The notes beneath the pieces were generated by a model. It worked only from the letters and a program-made list of their open reading frames with translations. It was not told where the DNA came from and ran no database searches. A DNA stretch of 64,000 nucleotides from Adenanthera pavonina. Taxonomy: Eukaryota > Streptophyta > Magnoliopsida > Fabales > Fabaceae. Position 1 is the first letter of the stretch. Each line of letters starts with the position of its first letter. The DNA is taken from contig JAIVEN010000015.1 in assembly GCA_026686845.1 (NCBI GenBank), forward strand, positions 7,731,501-7,795,500. The letters run 5' to 3'. A program made the position numbers and the translations under genes. Of the stretch, positions 36,304 through 49,394 are shown one piece after another.

Positions 36304-39235
36304 CTAGAAGCTTCCATTGCTGGTGGTAGTTGAAAACTGAGAGGAAACCAACTCCATCAGATCCATCTCTCTCTTTCCCCCATACCAAGCTTGCTGATCA
36401 TCCCCCACCTGCAAACCCATGTTCAAATTTTGATCCTTTCCGTAGTCATAGCAGCAACTTGATGAATTATAACCAACCCCATTCAACAACTGAGCAAGAA
36501 ACAGATCAGAATGATGAGGGTGTTTTACAGGAGCACCACTAGTTACAGTACTCTGTTCAGGAAGATAGCTTTCATGCCCAACATCGATTTGATAAAAATC
36601 CTGAGTGGACTCAACCTGCTGATTCTGATAATTCTCTGAGAAGAACTGTTGCATGAAGATAAGCTCATCATCAAATGCTTCAGCCATCACAGAATCATGA
36701 GAGGGATCTTGATCAGTAATCACAAGTTTGAATTGGTCTTCTGATCGGCCCTCAAGATCAATGGTGGGGTTGTTGGTGAGAGTCTTGCTTCTGATGTAGT
36801 CCTGAAGAATGGAAGAAGGAGGCTTTCTTCCATTGTTGTTTGAGGTTTGATGTGCAGCTTTGTGCTTTCTCTTTGAGTTCTGTCTCCTTTTTGTGGCATT
36901 CCAATGGTTCTTGATTGCATTCTCTGTTCTTCCTGGAATTCTCTTTGCTATTTCTGCCCACCTATTTCCTACCTTTGCATGCGTTTCCACTAATATTTTC
37001 TCTTCTTCCTCACTCCAACTATCTTTCTGAAACCAACGAAAATCATAGTTATAATGTCACTATAATTACTGAAACTTATACTACTCCTCTATAATTAGTG
37101 AAATTGTCGAGTTATAAACTAGGAATCTGAAGATTAACATCTATATTGGTGCCAAACAAGAGAGATAGAGAGAGAGAGAGGGGAGAAGACTAACACCTAT
37201 AAAATGTAATGCTTCCTGAAAAAATGTTAAAATCTCAAGAGTAGTAGATGGCAAAACTAACCATTGATGATGATTACGCATTGTAAGTCACTGATTCATT
37301 CATGACATGTAAAAGTAATGGTAATATAAATAAATTCAGAGCAAATTTTCTAATGCTCTTCTTAAGAGTAGCAAACAATTATTTCAAATTCTAGATATTC
37401 AAACTAAATATGAACGATTTATTCATATCTTAATTTTTAAATAAAAATTATCATGTTTATGTTGGTAATTAAAATATTATTTTATTTTAAATTATTTGTT
37501 TTTTAATTAAAAATATCTGAACCATCCAAATTAACTTTATATGACTCAAATTTATAAAACAGTAAAAAATTTTGCTCTAAAAAAAAGTTAAATGGGGCTA
37601 TTTTGAATGGATATATGAAGTTTGAAGCATATATATTGATAGTCACAAGGATCGATAGAACATGAATCTGAATATGGGAATAAGCAATTGAACGTGAGAG
37701 CATTAGAAGAAGCAGGATCTAGAAAGATATGTAAAATATGAATGATGAATTAATTATGGAAATGTCAAGGTCACCGAGGATTTACTGATTTCCCAGTTAA
37801 TTATAAGAGAACATAAAGCAATATCTTTAGATGATATATGAAAGCTGACAGAAAGATACAATCGCATACCAAAGATAGATCCTTGGGAATAAAAATCTAC
37901 ATATGTGTAGATACTTTCTAATTAATTAAGAAATTATGTTAGATTTCAACGCAATAATATTTTTGTTATTAATTATATCAGAAACCCTTCAATGAAACTC
38001 GTAGAAACTAGATAAGAAAATCCAGATACATATGGGAATGCAAACACTATATATTGTTCTATAAGTCTAGAGAATTATAATAATTAATTAATAAATAAAT
38101 AAGACAAAACTACCTTTCCATTTCAAAAATTTGAGGGGGATTTTATTTTTGTCACAATTCAATTATTTCTTCTTTTTTCTTTTTCTTTTTCTTTTTGTGA
38201 ATTTTCATTTCGCCCATGTTTTACGAAATTTTCAGAACATCTAATTACTTAATGGAATTAGATGATCAGTGATTAAAGATCATATACATAGTATTTCACC
38301 ATTTCGTATATTCGTTTTAATTTTTCTATCCTTAATCAAACCCGAGACCCACTAAACCCTAGCTAAATGTGTCATTTTCTTAATATTCTTAACTAAATAG
38401 ACATGGCCACGATGCATGATAAATCAAGACTCTGAGAATGTTTATAAATATATAAAATAAAATTGATCCAAGATAATATTTGAGATGAGTGAAAAGAAGA
38501 ACTGACCCCAAATTTATTTAGATAAAAAGAAAAAAAAAATTGGATATTTCATCCCCAAAAATAGAAAGTGAAAAGACATGGCATGAACCCTAGCTAACCT
38601 CATTGATAAAAGTTGAAGTGAAAATTAATCACAGACCTTAATATCAGGACGCAGATGATTATGCCATCTCTCTCTGCATTGCTTCCCAGCTCTTCCCTCC
38701 AAATTCTCAGCTATCTGAGCCCATTTTCTTACTCCATATTCATTCACCAACTTCACCAGTTTCCTTCATTCTCAAAAACATCAAAAATGAATTCACATGG
38801 ACATGAAAATATATACAAAAACCAGAAAAAAAAGAAGAATTATAATAACATGCATATAGAATCGATCGTACATCATAAAACTGTATATGTGTACCTATCT
38901 TCTTCATCAGTCCACTGTCCTTTGATCAACGACGTAGAAGAAGACCCCTTCTTGCCTCTCTTCCCCACCACCATTGTATTACCAGTTTTCTTCCCCATAA
39001 CTTGAACTTGTTTCTTCAGTACTGAAGGGATCATCTGGGCTTCATTTGCTATAAACCCACTCATCAGACTTGCTTCTATCTCCTCACTGTTTGGCCACAG
39101 AGCAGAGAAGTGACTGAGTTGGCCCCACAAGAACCTGTCTATGGCTGTCAAAGGAGGCCCCGAAGAAGAAGAAGAAGATCGATGCATGGCAATGGGAGGG
39201 TTAGTCATGGGCATCGTCATAGCCTTGCCTTCCAT
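36304..39235 (-). CDS. R2R3-MYB transcription factor, MYB98/MYB118/MYB119-type
   Basis: Three exons on the minus strand: 38895-39235, 38637-38763 and 36304-37026. They give 1191 bp, 396 aa, with GT-AG introns of 131 and 1610 bp. R2 covers residues 104-156 with IKGQWTDEED, RKLVKLV, GVRKWAQIAENL and GRAGKQCRERWHNHLRPDIK (Trp108, Trp128, Trp147). R3 starts at 157 with KDSWSEEEEKILVETHAKVG and PGRTENAIKNHWNATKRRQ (Trp160, Trp179, Trp198). The GQWTDEED and NATKRRQNSKRK signatures mark the clade of MYB64, MYB98, MYB115, MYB118 and MYB119, which in Arabidopsis act in the female gametophyte and seed. The N-terminus (1-103, Ser-rich) and the C-terminal ~180 residues (acidic, Gln/Asn-rich) are unstructured-looking; the latter may activate transcription. 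Expression in reproductive tissue is an inference from the clade. Confidence 0.93.
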
Positions 39236-42080
39236 GGAAGCACCTTCAAAGGAAAGCAGAATTAAGGACTTGGTTTTTCACCTTGATGATTGTTTCAAGC
39301 CGCGTAATAAGCCAAATGTGGATCAACAATGGCCGTTCATCTTGGGGTTTATCTAACGGTTGGGATTCAGTGATGGAGTGTAACTCCTGAACTTCCTCTC
39401 TCAGACAAAAATGTAGGAGTGGGGAGGGATTAGTGCATTCGTTATATATGATCAATTAATAATTACTATATTATGTGTTTTAAAAATAATACTTATAGTT
39501 GTAATATCTAATGTATATTTATCCAAGTGTATTAGAGAGAGAGAGAGAGAGGAGGATATAAAGTGAATTGAATTACCTTCAACGACCGTTTCTTTTGTTA
39601 TTATTTGACTGTAGGGTAAATTTTTGAAATTTTCTCAAGTAATTAAAACGCTCATCTTGAAATGTCAAGGAACAATGCTAAAAGGGATAATTAGCCAAGA
39701 TTTTTTCCTGTGTTATATTACGGATATTGAATTAATGAAAATAAGAATTATAATTTACTTAATCACCATTATAGACTAATTGATGACATTGACATAAATT
39801 TGAGTTAATTTCCAATTGCGGGACATTATTATTATATTTAAGCACATTAAAGACTGAATTTTGTTCACCCAAAAAAATTGAGTTTTCAATATTCTCTTAA
39901 GCTTTTCATTACGTATCATTCAGAATCCTATTATCTTAACTGTGTTTTGTAAAGAATTTTGTTTTAAGATGTGTTTTATTTATCTTGGGCCAAAAAAAAA
40001 ACGAAAATTATCTTGCGATTTATATTGCTTCATCTTTTTTTTTTTAATCTAAAATTGTTTCTTTATCTTCTATTTAGATTTCTCTGTTCTATGTATATTC
40101 TCTCAAATGGGCCAGCCAATATTTTCCGTAAACTTAGGTCTAGGTCTTGTAAGATTGGGCTTTATTCTCTTGTGGGCCTAACGTTGTCACTCTACATCAA
40201 TATACTATTACAAATGTGTCTCAAGAAGTTCATTAAAAAAAGTGTATCGAGAAAACAATTTACAAATGTAGCAAATACACGCGCGCGCGCGCGCACACAC
40301 ACACACTATTACAAACCCACTCTTCTCGACCCCTTCCCTCACCGAAAAAAACCACACGTTTCAAGCAAAAAATTATTTGAAAAATTCCTCCAAATTTTCA
40401 GACAATTTGTTATATATAATCTATAAGTACGTTTAGTGACAATAATTAAATAATAAAAAAATAATAATGTCAAAAGGACAATATATTTAAGCACCGTTAA
40501 CTAAGTTTTGGGTACATGTCAAAAGGACAATAATAATAGTTTGATTTTGACTGAGTATGGATCTTTTTGTTTTGTAGTTAGATTCCCAAGTGAATACATT
40601 ACATACCACCTTCATAGTAATCTTCTGTTTTCTATTATTTTAATCGTGAATAACCTTTTTTTTTCTATGTAACTTTTAAAAAATATATTTTTTATTTATT
40701 GACAACTTAATTTTTTTATATATTTATATTATGTTATACGAACCAATTTGTGACAAAAGATATTAAGAGGTTATATGGGAAAATAATTTTTTATTAAGAG
40801 AATAAAAATAAATAGTTTATACTTTAATTTCATATAATTGATCAATCAAAAATTTAAAATAGATAATAAAGAACATTAATATGACTATTTACTAAATTTG
40901 TTTATTTTTAAATTATTTTATCAAATCAAATATGAAAAAGAAACTATTGGCAATAAATTTATGAAACTCGTGCTAAAGGAATAAACACCTCGATTTTAGA
41001 AAATTTAACCTCTAATAAAAAAGATTGCAAGTTTCTGGGATTTTTTTTCACAATTTCTCCATATGTAGGTATCAGAAATAAAAATGAAAAGATAATATTG
41101 AAAACTCAAATTTTGTAGAAAATTTAAATGTAAAAGTAGATAATCACTCAAAAAAATAACAATCATAATATCTGAAATTTACAAAATAGCGATGTTGTAA
41201 ATAGCATACAAGGTGAAAGTTAAGATGAAGAATGCTTAAGTAAAGTAGAAAAATAAATACATAATAGTATTTGTGTTTGTGTGCTGATGATGATTCCCAA
41301 TACTGCTTTTATGCTATTTATAGATAACACCAAGTAGTAGTTTTCCTAAGCCCATATATGCATCTGCGTGCCAGAATTTTAGCTCCTCAACTTTTCTCAT
41401 ACCCACATTCATTATTACTTTCAAGTTAGCTTCCTTTAAGCCATATTTTTACTAATATTTAATTAGAAAAAATCTCCCTAAAAGCTCCAAGCTAATATAT
41501 ATATATATATATATATGTTAAAGCCTCATAATTAAATAAACTCAACATAATAAAAATAGATTTTTATCAAATTCTTGTCTTAATTTAATATAGGCTCTGA
41601 AAAATTATAATGTTTGGTCCAATTTTAATTTAAGGCCGAACAAAAACAAAGATGTTATTTGTTTTCATGTCATGTCAAATATGGTTACGGCAGTCAGTAA
41701 CACATTTCATAAAAAAATTATTTCTATTTATTTATATTAGCATAAAAATCATTTGTAGCTACCAAGAAACATCTAAGAACAATATCAAAATTCTCTACAA
41801 TAAATGTGAAGAATTTAAAAAGATTTATCTGTGCACGAGTAGGTTCCATTTTTTTTTTAAATTTATCTCTTAAACTCATCCACATTTACTAATGAGAATC
41901 TTGATCATCTAGAAGCATATGAAGATGAAATGGCAATTCAGGCAAAAACAAAAAAACAAAAAAGAAAATGAAATGAAAGAAAAAGGCATGGGACAGGAAA
42001 AGCACTGTAACTGGGGATGTATTGAGAGAGGTATGGGAGAGTGATACTGATATAGAGGGTTAAATAATAATACCCAAAGT
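39236..42080. other. Upstream region of MYB gene and AT-rich intergenic DNA
   Basis: A (GA)n microsatellite lies at about 39535-39552, close to the likely MYB promoter. A (GC)(AC) run lies at 40278-40306 and an (AT)n run at about 41494-41516. No other exon or transposon end was recognised. Confidence 0.45.
40278..40306. repeat. Alternating purine-pyrimidine (CG)n(CA)n tract
   Basis: About seven GC dinucleotides are followed by about six AC dinucleotides, an uninterrupted alternating tract of ~29 bases, the sequence type with the strongest tendency to adopt Z-DNA. Confidence 0.85.
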
Positions 42081-42545
42081 CTGGTTGGCTCGATCTAACC
42101 TGATCACATCGGGCCAACTGGGCCGAGCTAATCTTTTAGTTGGGATGGGGTTAGGGCCAAGTGTTGCTAACCCTACCCGACCCAACATATATATATATAT
42201 ATATCTTTATATATTTTTTAATTATTATATATATTGATTGATTTTGTAATATTTTTATTCTTTATATATCTAATATAATATATTTATTATATAAATATTA
42301 TAAAAATTTTTTTAAGATTTTAATGTTTCAATTTTTTAAAATTTTTGAATTAATTTTTTAACTTAATATTATGTAAAAATAATGTATAATGGTTAAGTAT
42401 TCATAACTTTTTTAAAATGTTATTTTTTCTAACATTATTTTTTAAGAAAATCTATTTTTATATATAAATAAGTATTTTTTTTATTATTAAATAAAATTAT
42501 TTTTTATTTTTTTATTTTAAAAAAAACTTAATATCAAGCCATTGC
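42080..42545 (+). mobile_element. Dispersed repeat with CGGGCCAACTGGGCC head, inverted relative at 49880-50460
   Basis: A G/C-richer head (42080-42185, with GGGCCAACTGGGCCGAGC and ACCCGACCCAACA) is followed by an (AT)n run and 300 bases of A/T-rich tail. Tail words such as ATATTATGTAAAAATAATGT recur in inverted orientation at 49880-50460. It is a non-autonomous transposon family; class not determined. Confidence 0.6.
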
Positions 42546-43640
42546 GGTACTAATCTAACACTAGTTAAAATATCCATTGAGTTAGACAATGAGTAGGAGT
42601 CAAGCCTTAACCAACACAGCTCATAAACACCCGCTGCTGATATTCATAGATAGCCTCACAATCATTACAAACCAAACCATTAGTATAGCCTTCGCGCGAA
42701 ACGTCATTTTGTGCTTGCTTCATTTTCCATACACAGTTACCTACTCCTACATTGCTCCCAGCCCATCCCTTCAAATCACATTTCCTTTATATTGTGTATT
42801 CCCTTCCCTAGCATGGGGATTGATGAAATCACACTCTTTCAATCATTCCCTTGGGAATATTCTATATCCTACCCCTCTCTCTTCTCTTCCCATCATTTTT
42901 CCTTTTCTTTTCAGCCATACTTCTCACAACATACCCAAACTTGGTGGAACCACTGTACTTTTGTTGACATTGAATCTCTATTGCTATAACAATAAAAATA
43001 ATAATCATAATAATAAGTAGTAGTAGTAGTAACTACAACCACTAGATGATGGACCTTCATACAAAATGCTAGTCTTGATGGTAATAGTAATAATAATAAT
43101 AATAATAATAACAATGAGATGATGTGATTCATGTATTATAGAGCGTATATATCAAATTATATTATTTATAACTTTTGAATAATATAATTTTTTTATAAAT
43201 TTATTAAACATGTAGATAGGGGTAAAATTATATTAAAAGATCCAATAAAAATTTCATTAATAATTTTTTTTTGTTATATAACCAGTATCTCTTGTCTTTT
43301 TATAAAAACTAAGGGAAAATAAAACTGTCAACGGATCATACAGGATCATATTTGTTAAAATTATTCTTATACGCATTGAAGAATTTTATGCTCATCACAT
43401 ATTGATTAAAAATATGATAATTAATATATAAATAACTGTATGTAATTTTTTTATTAATAATCATATAAAAATGAATTTGGCCCTACACTAAATGAAACTG
43501 CAAGCATTAGGGCGCAATTGTTTCTTTTATTTTCATCAACAACATTATGCGTAATTGTATATCTACAACAGTGAAAACCTGTCTCCAAATGGAATGCATA
43601 ACTTAGCCAACAATAATATAACAATATTAATCTTATCTCA
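42546..43640. other. Intergenic with triplet microsatellites
   Basis: (TAG)n at about 43015-43030 and (TAA)n at about 43085-43112. Open frames here are low in complexity and have no recognisable product. Confidence 0.5.
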
Positions 43641-44495
43641 TTAAATAAGGTTGATACATGAATTACAGGATACCATTGAACTACTTCATAAAAAACTATC
43701 TCTTTAGATAAATAATTTCTTAAAAAATCTCATCTTATAACATCTCTCAATATCTTTCTTAGTCTCCCTCTATATCTTTTTATATAACTAAAAGTTATTT
43801 AATCAACTCTCTATTTGGTCATTCTCTTTATACATATCTAAACAACTTTAAATAATTTTTTACCATTTTCTCTTCAATAACTGTCACTCCAATTTTTCCA
43901 TTTATACAATCATTTCTTATGTTCTTCATTCATTTATGATTACATATCTACCTTAGCATTTTCATTTATGTTACTCCCATCTTATGTTTTTGTTAACCAT
44001 TCAAAGCTCAATATTCATTAACATATAACATCATTGACTTTATAATAATCTGATAAAATTTCTTTTTAAACTTAGTAGGCACCTTGTATTTACAAATAAC
44101 TTTTAAAGTTTTTTTCCACTTTAACCAACTAACTTATATTCTATGCATCACATCTCCATAAATTTCACTAGCACTTTATAAAATTGAACCTAAATATCTG
44201 AATTTTGACACTTGTAGTATAATTTACTTTTCAATTTTTACCTCCGAATTATTTCTAACTTACATCTTACTAAATTTGCAATATATATACTCTATATTAT
44301 TTATACTTAAACAAAGCCATTTGATTTTAAAGTGGATCTCCATAACTCAAGTTTAGAACTGACATATTCTCTTGAGTCTTCAATTAAAACTATACCATCT
44401 ATAAAGAATATATACATTTGGAAATTTCCTCTCGTGAAATACATCTAAAATCAAATTAAACATGAATGAATTTAAGGATGATCACTTAGGCAAGC
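43640..44495 (-). mobile_element. Decayed LINE-type reverse-transcriptase remnant
   Basis: On the minus strand, translated pieces in shifting frames match the C-terminal half of the LINE-derived RT copies common in plant genomes: IDGIVLIEDSREYVSSKLEL followed by WRSTLKSNGF (family: ADDIVLLGESREELNxxLExWR), then KLVG*SGKKL, a KNQHEN/MRML-like region, IGVTVIEEKMVKNYLKLF (family: VGVAPIEEKMVExRLRWFGH), and RPKKTLREM. Many stops and frameshifts interrupt it, so it encodes nothing. The more 5' part of the RT and the endonuclease are not visible. Confidence 0.75.
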
Positions 44496-44730
44496 CCATG
44501 CTTAACAACAATAATAATAATAATGATAACGAAAGGATTTACGCATAAACAGTTTCCTTTGGCATAAGGAAAAGGGGCATGTGAGGCTAATTAAAGAAGA
44601 CATATTCGATCCTAAACTTCCAAAATTAGCGGTGCGCAAGTTCTTTCCTTTCATTTTCTAGCCTTTCATTCCCGATATGCTTTCACCAAGCCCACTAAGA
44701 GCTGTCCACAGCGAATCGAAACAATATATA

Positions 44731-45251
44731 CTCCCTCCGGTCCTATATATAAGAGTTTTTACCTTGGTCCTAAATATAAGATCTTTTACAATGTACGAGG
44801 TGGTATTTATTATGCATTTCCAAAAAAATGCCCCTATTTAATGCATTCAAAGAGAAAAAGAGGAAGATTAAATAAGGGTAGTTTTGAAAAAATGTTGAAA
44901 TTTTCGGAGAAATCGAGTTTAACTCCTTTTCTTAATTCGCGTGATTCGGTTAAAATGGTCTTATATATAGGACCAGAGGAAGTAATATTTTTTCTATTTT
45001 TTAATATAAGACTCTTTTAACCGAATCATCGTGAATTAAGAATTAGAATTAAAATTAATTAACTACTTCAATTTTTCTAAAAACTCAACATTTTTTCCAA
45101 AATTACCCTTATTTATCTCTCTCTTTCTCTTTGGATACATTAAATAGGAACTTTTTTTTTAGAAATGTATAATAAATACTATCTCATATATTGTAAATCA
45201 TCTTATATTTAGGACCAGGGTAAAAGATTCTATATATAGGACTGGAGGGAG
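44731..45251. mobile_element. Head-to-head pair of Stowaway-like MITEs
   Basis: The left copy (44731 to about 44980) and right copy (about 44984-45251) are the same element in opposite orientation: AACCGAATCATCGTGAATTA right of the centre mirrors AATTCGCGTGATTCGGTTAA left of it. The pair is bounded by a single TA at 44729-44730 and another at 45252-45253, with CTCCCTCCGGTCC at the left and its inverse at the right, so it could have moved as one 521-bp unit. Confidence 0.8.
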
Positions 45252-45335
45252 TAATGTTTTCTAGCTCCCGATGAATTTTTTTAAGTATTAATGATGTCTC
45301 CCCATTCATTAAAAAAAAAATTATGTCCTCATTGT

Positions 45336-45690
45336 TTTCAAAACCATTTTTTTAAATAGAAAAATAAAAAAAATTATTTAGTAAATCTATTTTTTATAAA
45401 ATATTTTAGAAAATAAAAAATTAAAAGAACAGAAAATTCAGAACATTTTTAAGGTGTTTTGTAGTTTTTATTTTAAAAAATACAAGAAAATGTGAAAAAT
45501 ACTCACCTCATTAATGGTAAAGTTATAAATTTAGAATAACTCATCTAACACTTACTAATTATAATTTTTAGAATAATTATTCAAACAGATTTTTTTATTT
45601 TCTTATTTCCAAAACTTGTTCACAAAAACAGTTTTACAAAACTGTTTTGAGAATAATAAAACAGAAAATACTGTCAAATAGGCCCTATAT
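45336..45690. mobile_element. hAT-like MITE half, relative of 17440-17780
   Basis: It shares with 17440-17780 the words CTCATTAATGGTAAAGTTAT, TTTTGAGAATAATAAAACAG and the end ACTGTCAAATAGGCCCT. The left terminus is not clear, so the copy may be truncated. Confidence 0.7.
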
Positions 45691-46747
45691 TTTCTCTTAT
45701 CTTTAATATAAGACCATTTTAATCGAATTATGTGGATTAAGAATAAGAGTTAAAACTAACTAATTCCTTCTCATGGAAAACAAAGTATCTTGATGCCAGC
45801 CTTGTTTAATTATATAAAATTAGACAAATTTCTTCTAGTACTACAGGATATCTTAAATGAATATCTTATTCATAACTTATAAATATTAAAATTTTAATAA
45901 AATATTTATTATTTATTTTATTATTTTATTTTTCATTAATATCACATAAATTATTTAAAATGACATTTAAATTAAAATTATTTAGATAAAATATTATTAA
46001 ATGTTATAATATTTGAGGTCTTTCAACAAGTTCCTTTACCAGTATAAAAAATTTTAAAATGATAATTTTTACAAACTAAAGAGGGAGTATAATTTATTCT
46101 AAATTTTATACTATGTATTTAATAGTAATGATATTCAATATGTCTAAATCATTTTCTTAAAAAGTTTTACTGGTGTCCATGAAAGATATTCCTTTAAACT
46201 AATTAAATTTATAGTCGATAAATGATAATTACATTAATAATGATTAAAAGAAATGCCTCACAGTATTGCACGTGAAGGTTCCTATCTCATCTTCTCATCA
46301 TGCTATGAGCTAAGTCCAAAAACGGCATTTACATTATCGACAAAGAAAAGATTTAATTACAATTTGCCGCGTGATTGTGTCAACGAAAAAACTCGGAACA
46401 AAAAAAAGAAACATGATAATATGTGCAAAAGCAAATCCTCCCCATCACTCATCCTCATCTCCATATCTTCTTATATAGTCCTCAGTCATTTCCCGCCTTC
46501 ACACTTCACAAATCTCCAGAGGCAACGACATTTAATAATATCAGAGACCAAGCTAAACGCAACGCCGTTTGCTTTGTTGCCACCTTCTCAAGCACCACCA
46601 CCAATACACCCAGCTCACATTACAGCATTATTCCACCTCTTTTTTTTTTTTTACTTCCTAATCCATTTTTTTAAAACAAAAAATAAACTACAAAAAAGTT
46701 GCTTTTTCTTTTATGATTTTTGGGTTCCTAGTGTGTGGTGAAAATGA
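45691..46747. other. Intergenic, 3' side of TPR gene
   Basis: A/T-rich sequence, then C/T- and A-rich sequence from about 46430. A plus-strand open frame at 46253-46741 has no recognisable domains and overlaps the presumed 3' untranslated region of the TPR gene; I do not call it a gene. Confidence 0.45.
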
Positions 46748-48979
46748 TCAAAGTTCTTGGGAGGTGTCTGGGGAAGAAAGAGGGAAACAAGTGTCTTCGG
46801 CGCCAGTGTTCCAGAGGAAGTGAGCGTAGTTTGCAGCATAGTATGAGTTTGTGGGTTCCGCAGAAATGGCTTCCAAATAGGCTTCTTCTGCAGCCCACAA
46901 GTCATTCTTCACCTTCCATAGGAACGTTGCGTATTTATTGTATGCTTCCGCGTCAGCACCTTCGACTCCTATCGCTCTCTTGAAGTACTCCTCCGCTCTG
47001 TTCATAGTTCAAACGCAATATTAATATTAAGTCCATCATAGTCAGTCAAACAAGCAAACCTCTACTTTCTTTCACATGCAAGCAACTTTACAGTCATAAA
47101 AATCAAGACTTTTCCGTTAATTTTTCTATCTCCAGCTAGATGCATCGTATGCATACGTAGAAGTCTAGGTCAACGGGATTCGCTGGAAGATCTTTCTTAT
47201 CATACACGTGGGTCTCACGTGAGGAAGATGATAGATCATGCTCATGAATCGGTGGTGAACAGAAACTACACCACAAATTTCACTGTCAGAATTGTAGTGC
47301 ACAAATTGATTTTCCCGTTTGGCCTGATTCTCAGTAAAGAAATATAGCAAGAATTATGTATTGGAAGAAAAAAAAAATAATTCAAAACAATTCCTCCCAA
47401 GTCTATCTAAAATGCCTGCCATGATTTGTGTTCCTATTGATGATAACTTGGAAGTTGAAATAATAATAGGAATTCTGAGAAGCATAAATGCTAGTGTAAG
47501 AAAATGGTAGAGAATGACGAACCTGTCGTAATCATGGGCCACGACGTAGAGGAACTGAGCGTAGTTCGCTAGGAGAAGAGGGTTATTGGGTTCCTGAGAC
47601 AGCCCCGTTTGGTACAGAAGCTCGGTTCTGAGGTACTCTGCATAATCGTCGGATTCAATTCTCGCCGACACTGGCGAAACGAACCGTTTCATAGTCTCCT
47701 GATCCAGAGCTTCACCTCTCGAACTTGCTTCCATGATCCTTGCTTCGTCCACAATGGATTCCCACAGACGCGCCTCCTCTTCATCTCCATTCTCTTCCAC
47801 TGTCACCGACTCTGTTTCCCCAGTCGTTCCCACTGTGGAAAACTGAGAAGACGCGCCGCCATCGGGGAGGACCGTGCGGTGGTAGAACTCCGACCTGTCA
47901 AACCCCCCGTCCCCTCCGTCTGTACCGCTGGTTATAGGCCGAAATTTCCCGCCGCCGCCATTGTTACCCCCAATGGAGGTTGTTTTCCCGCTTGAAGAGG
48001 AGATCGAGAATGTCTTGACTGCCGATGAATCGAACTTTTTATTCTGCTGAATTTCACTGACGTAAGTAATCTCCGTCGTGGATGCAGACGGCGGAGCCGG
48101 CGTGGCTATGGCGCTGTTGTGGCCCATTGAATAGACTGTGAAATTTGCAAGGAGTATCATCACGTACACCATGAGAGTGGGCGTGTGAGAGAAGACTTGC
48201 TGAAACAGCCACACAAACGACGCGTGCATTTCTTTCTGTACTCGATCGAGAATCCCTTGGAGATCTTCGTAGAATAGAATCTCTCTCATTTGCAGAGTGT
48301 AGCTATGGAGCTCACGGATTATGAACACCATGGAAGAGAAAGCTTTCTTTACGGAGCAACAAGCAGATTCACCTGCCTCTCTGAAGCCTTCTTTCCACTG
48401 CAATTTCTTCTTTATGATTCTCAGAGAAAACGGAAGCTCCACGCTGTTTGCTTTTCTTTCAATAATCGATGGAATAATCTCGTCGCCGCCGCCAGTGCTC
48501 CAATCCGGCGGGTCTTTCTGGATTTCCAACCACGAAGGCTCAATGCCCTTTAGTTTGGAAACTGGGCTTTGTGTTTGATCTTCACTAAAACTATCTGATG
48601 CTGAATCTGTGGCATTATTATTCTCGGCAGACAGCTCGAATCTGAGTGCAACATCTTCCATTTTCTTAGAGAATTCTTCGTCCGAGAAGGATTCAAAACT
48701 GGCACTGCAAGTGAATCTCAATTTTCTAGATGCAGAAATCGAGTAATCACAAGATCGAGATCTGTAAAGTTGCGTTGATTGGGAACCGTACAGGCTTGAC
48801 CTGTCCAATCTGCTAACGAACCGACATAAAAGAGCACCTCCTCCTCCGTTGGTGCCACGACTTCCTCGTTTGGAGGAAGGAGATGAGATTGCAGAGGCTA
48901 GAGTTTGAGAAGAGGATGGGGAATGAGGGAGAACTGGCTGCGACCATTTCAAACAGGTTGAAGCTACTTTCACTGCCAT
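46748..48979 (-). CDS. Plastid-type TPR-like protein, At2g29670/At1g07280-like
   Basis: Two exons on the minus strand, 47523-48979 (1457 bp) and 46748-46997 (250 bp), joined in phase 2 at an Arg codon, give 568 aa. Residues 1-90 are Ser/Arg-rich, like a plastid transit peptide. A hydrophobic segment near 268-285 (TLMVYVMILLANFTVYSMG) could span a membrane. Residues 335-360 are Gly-rich. The C-terminal ~120 residues are TPR-like helical repeats: YQTGLSQEPNNPLLLANYAQ, then AEEYFKRAIGVEGADAEAYN, then AEEAYLEAISAEPTNSYYAA, with the usual NYAxFL spacing. Such repeats mediate protein contacts; the partner is unknown. The first ATG is used because upstream sequence is leader-like and there is a probable leader intron (49208-49394). 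No enzymatic motif is seen. Confidence 0.9.
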
Positions 48980-49207
48980 TTCTTAGCTTTCAGGGTTAAA
49001 ATTGAACTGAAAGGGTGTGAATTTTAACGTTTATAAGCCGAGAAAATGTGAGGAGCAGCAAAAAAAGGGTAAAGAAATCAAGAAGATTTAGAGTCGCGGA
49101 AAGCTAGATTCAAAAGAACACTTTTAGGTCTCAGGAGGAAAATTTGGGAACACTTTTCAAAAATTCACCCAAAAACATAGAACTCTTCGCCTTTGTTCCT
49201 TTCAACC

Positions 49208-49394
49208 TGCAAATTGTAAAATAAAGAATCAGCTAACAGTTTATAGTAAGAACAAACAAACCGCACTCCCCCAGTTAATCATTACTCTTCCCAGGGAAAT
49301 CGGATCGGAGAAAACGCAGCCCAAAACACCGTCAAAGCTGCACGACACTCGAGAATATCGTGATCCCAGAGACGGAAAAGTGGAAAAACCACTT
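49208..49394 (-). other. Probable intron in the 5' leader of the TPR gene
   Basis: Reading on the minus strand, a good donor (AGA-GTAAGTGG, at about 49394) and an acceptor (TTTGCAG, at about 49208) bracket an A-rich stretch upstream of the start codon. This is inferred from splice consensus alone. Confidence 0.45.

Noticed and set aside
46253..46741. 162-codon plus-strand frame beside the TPR gene
   Set aside because: No domain, low complexity at both ends, overlaps the expected 3' untranslated region of the TPR gene.
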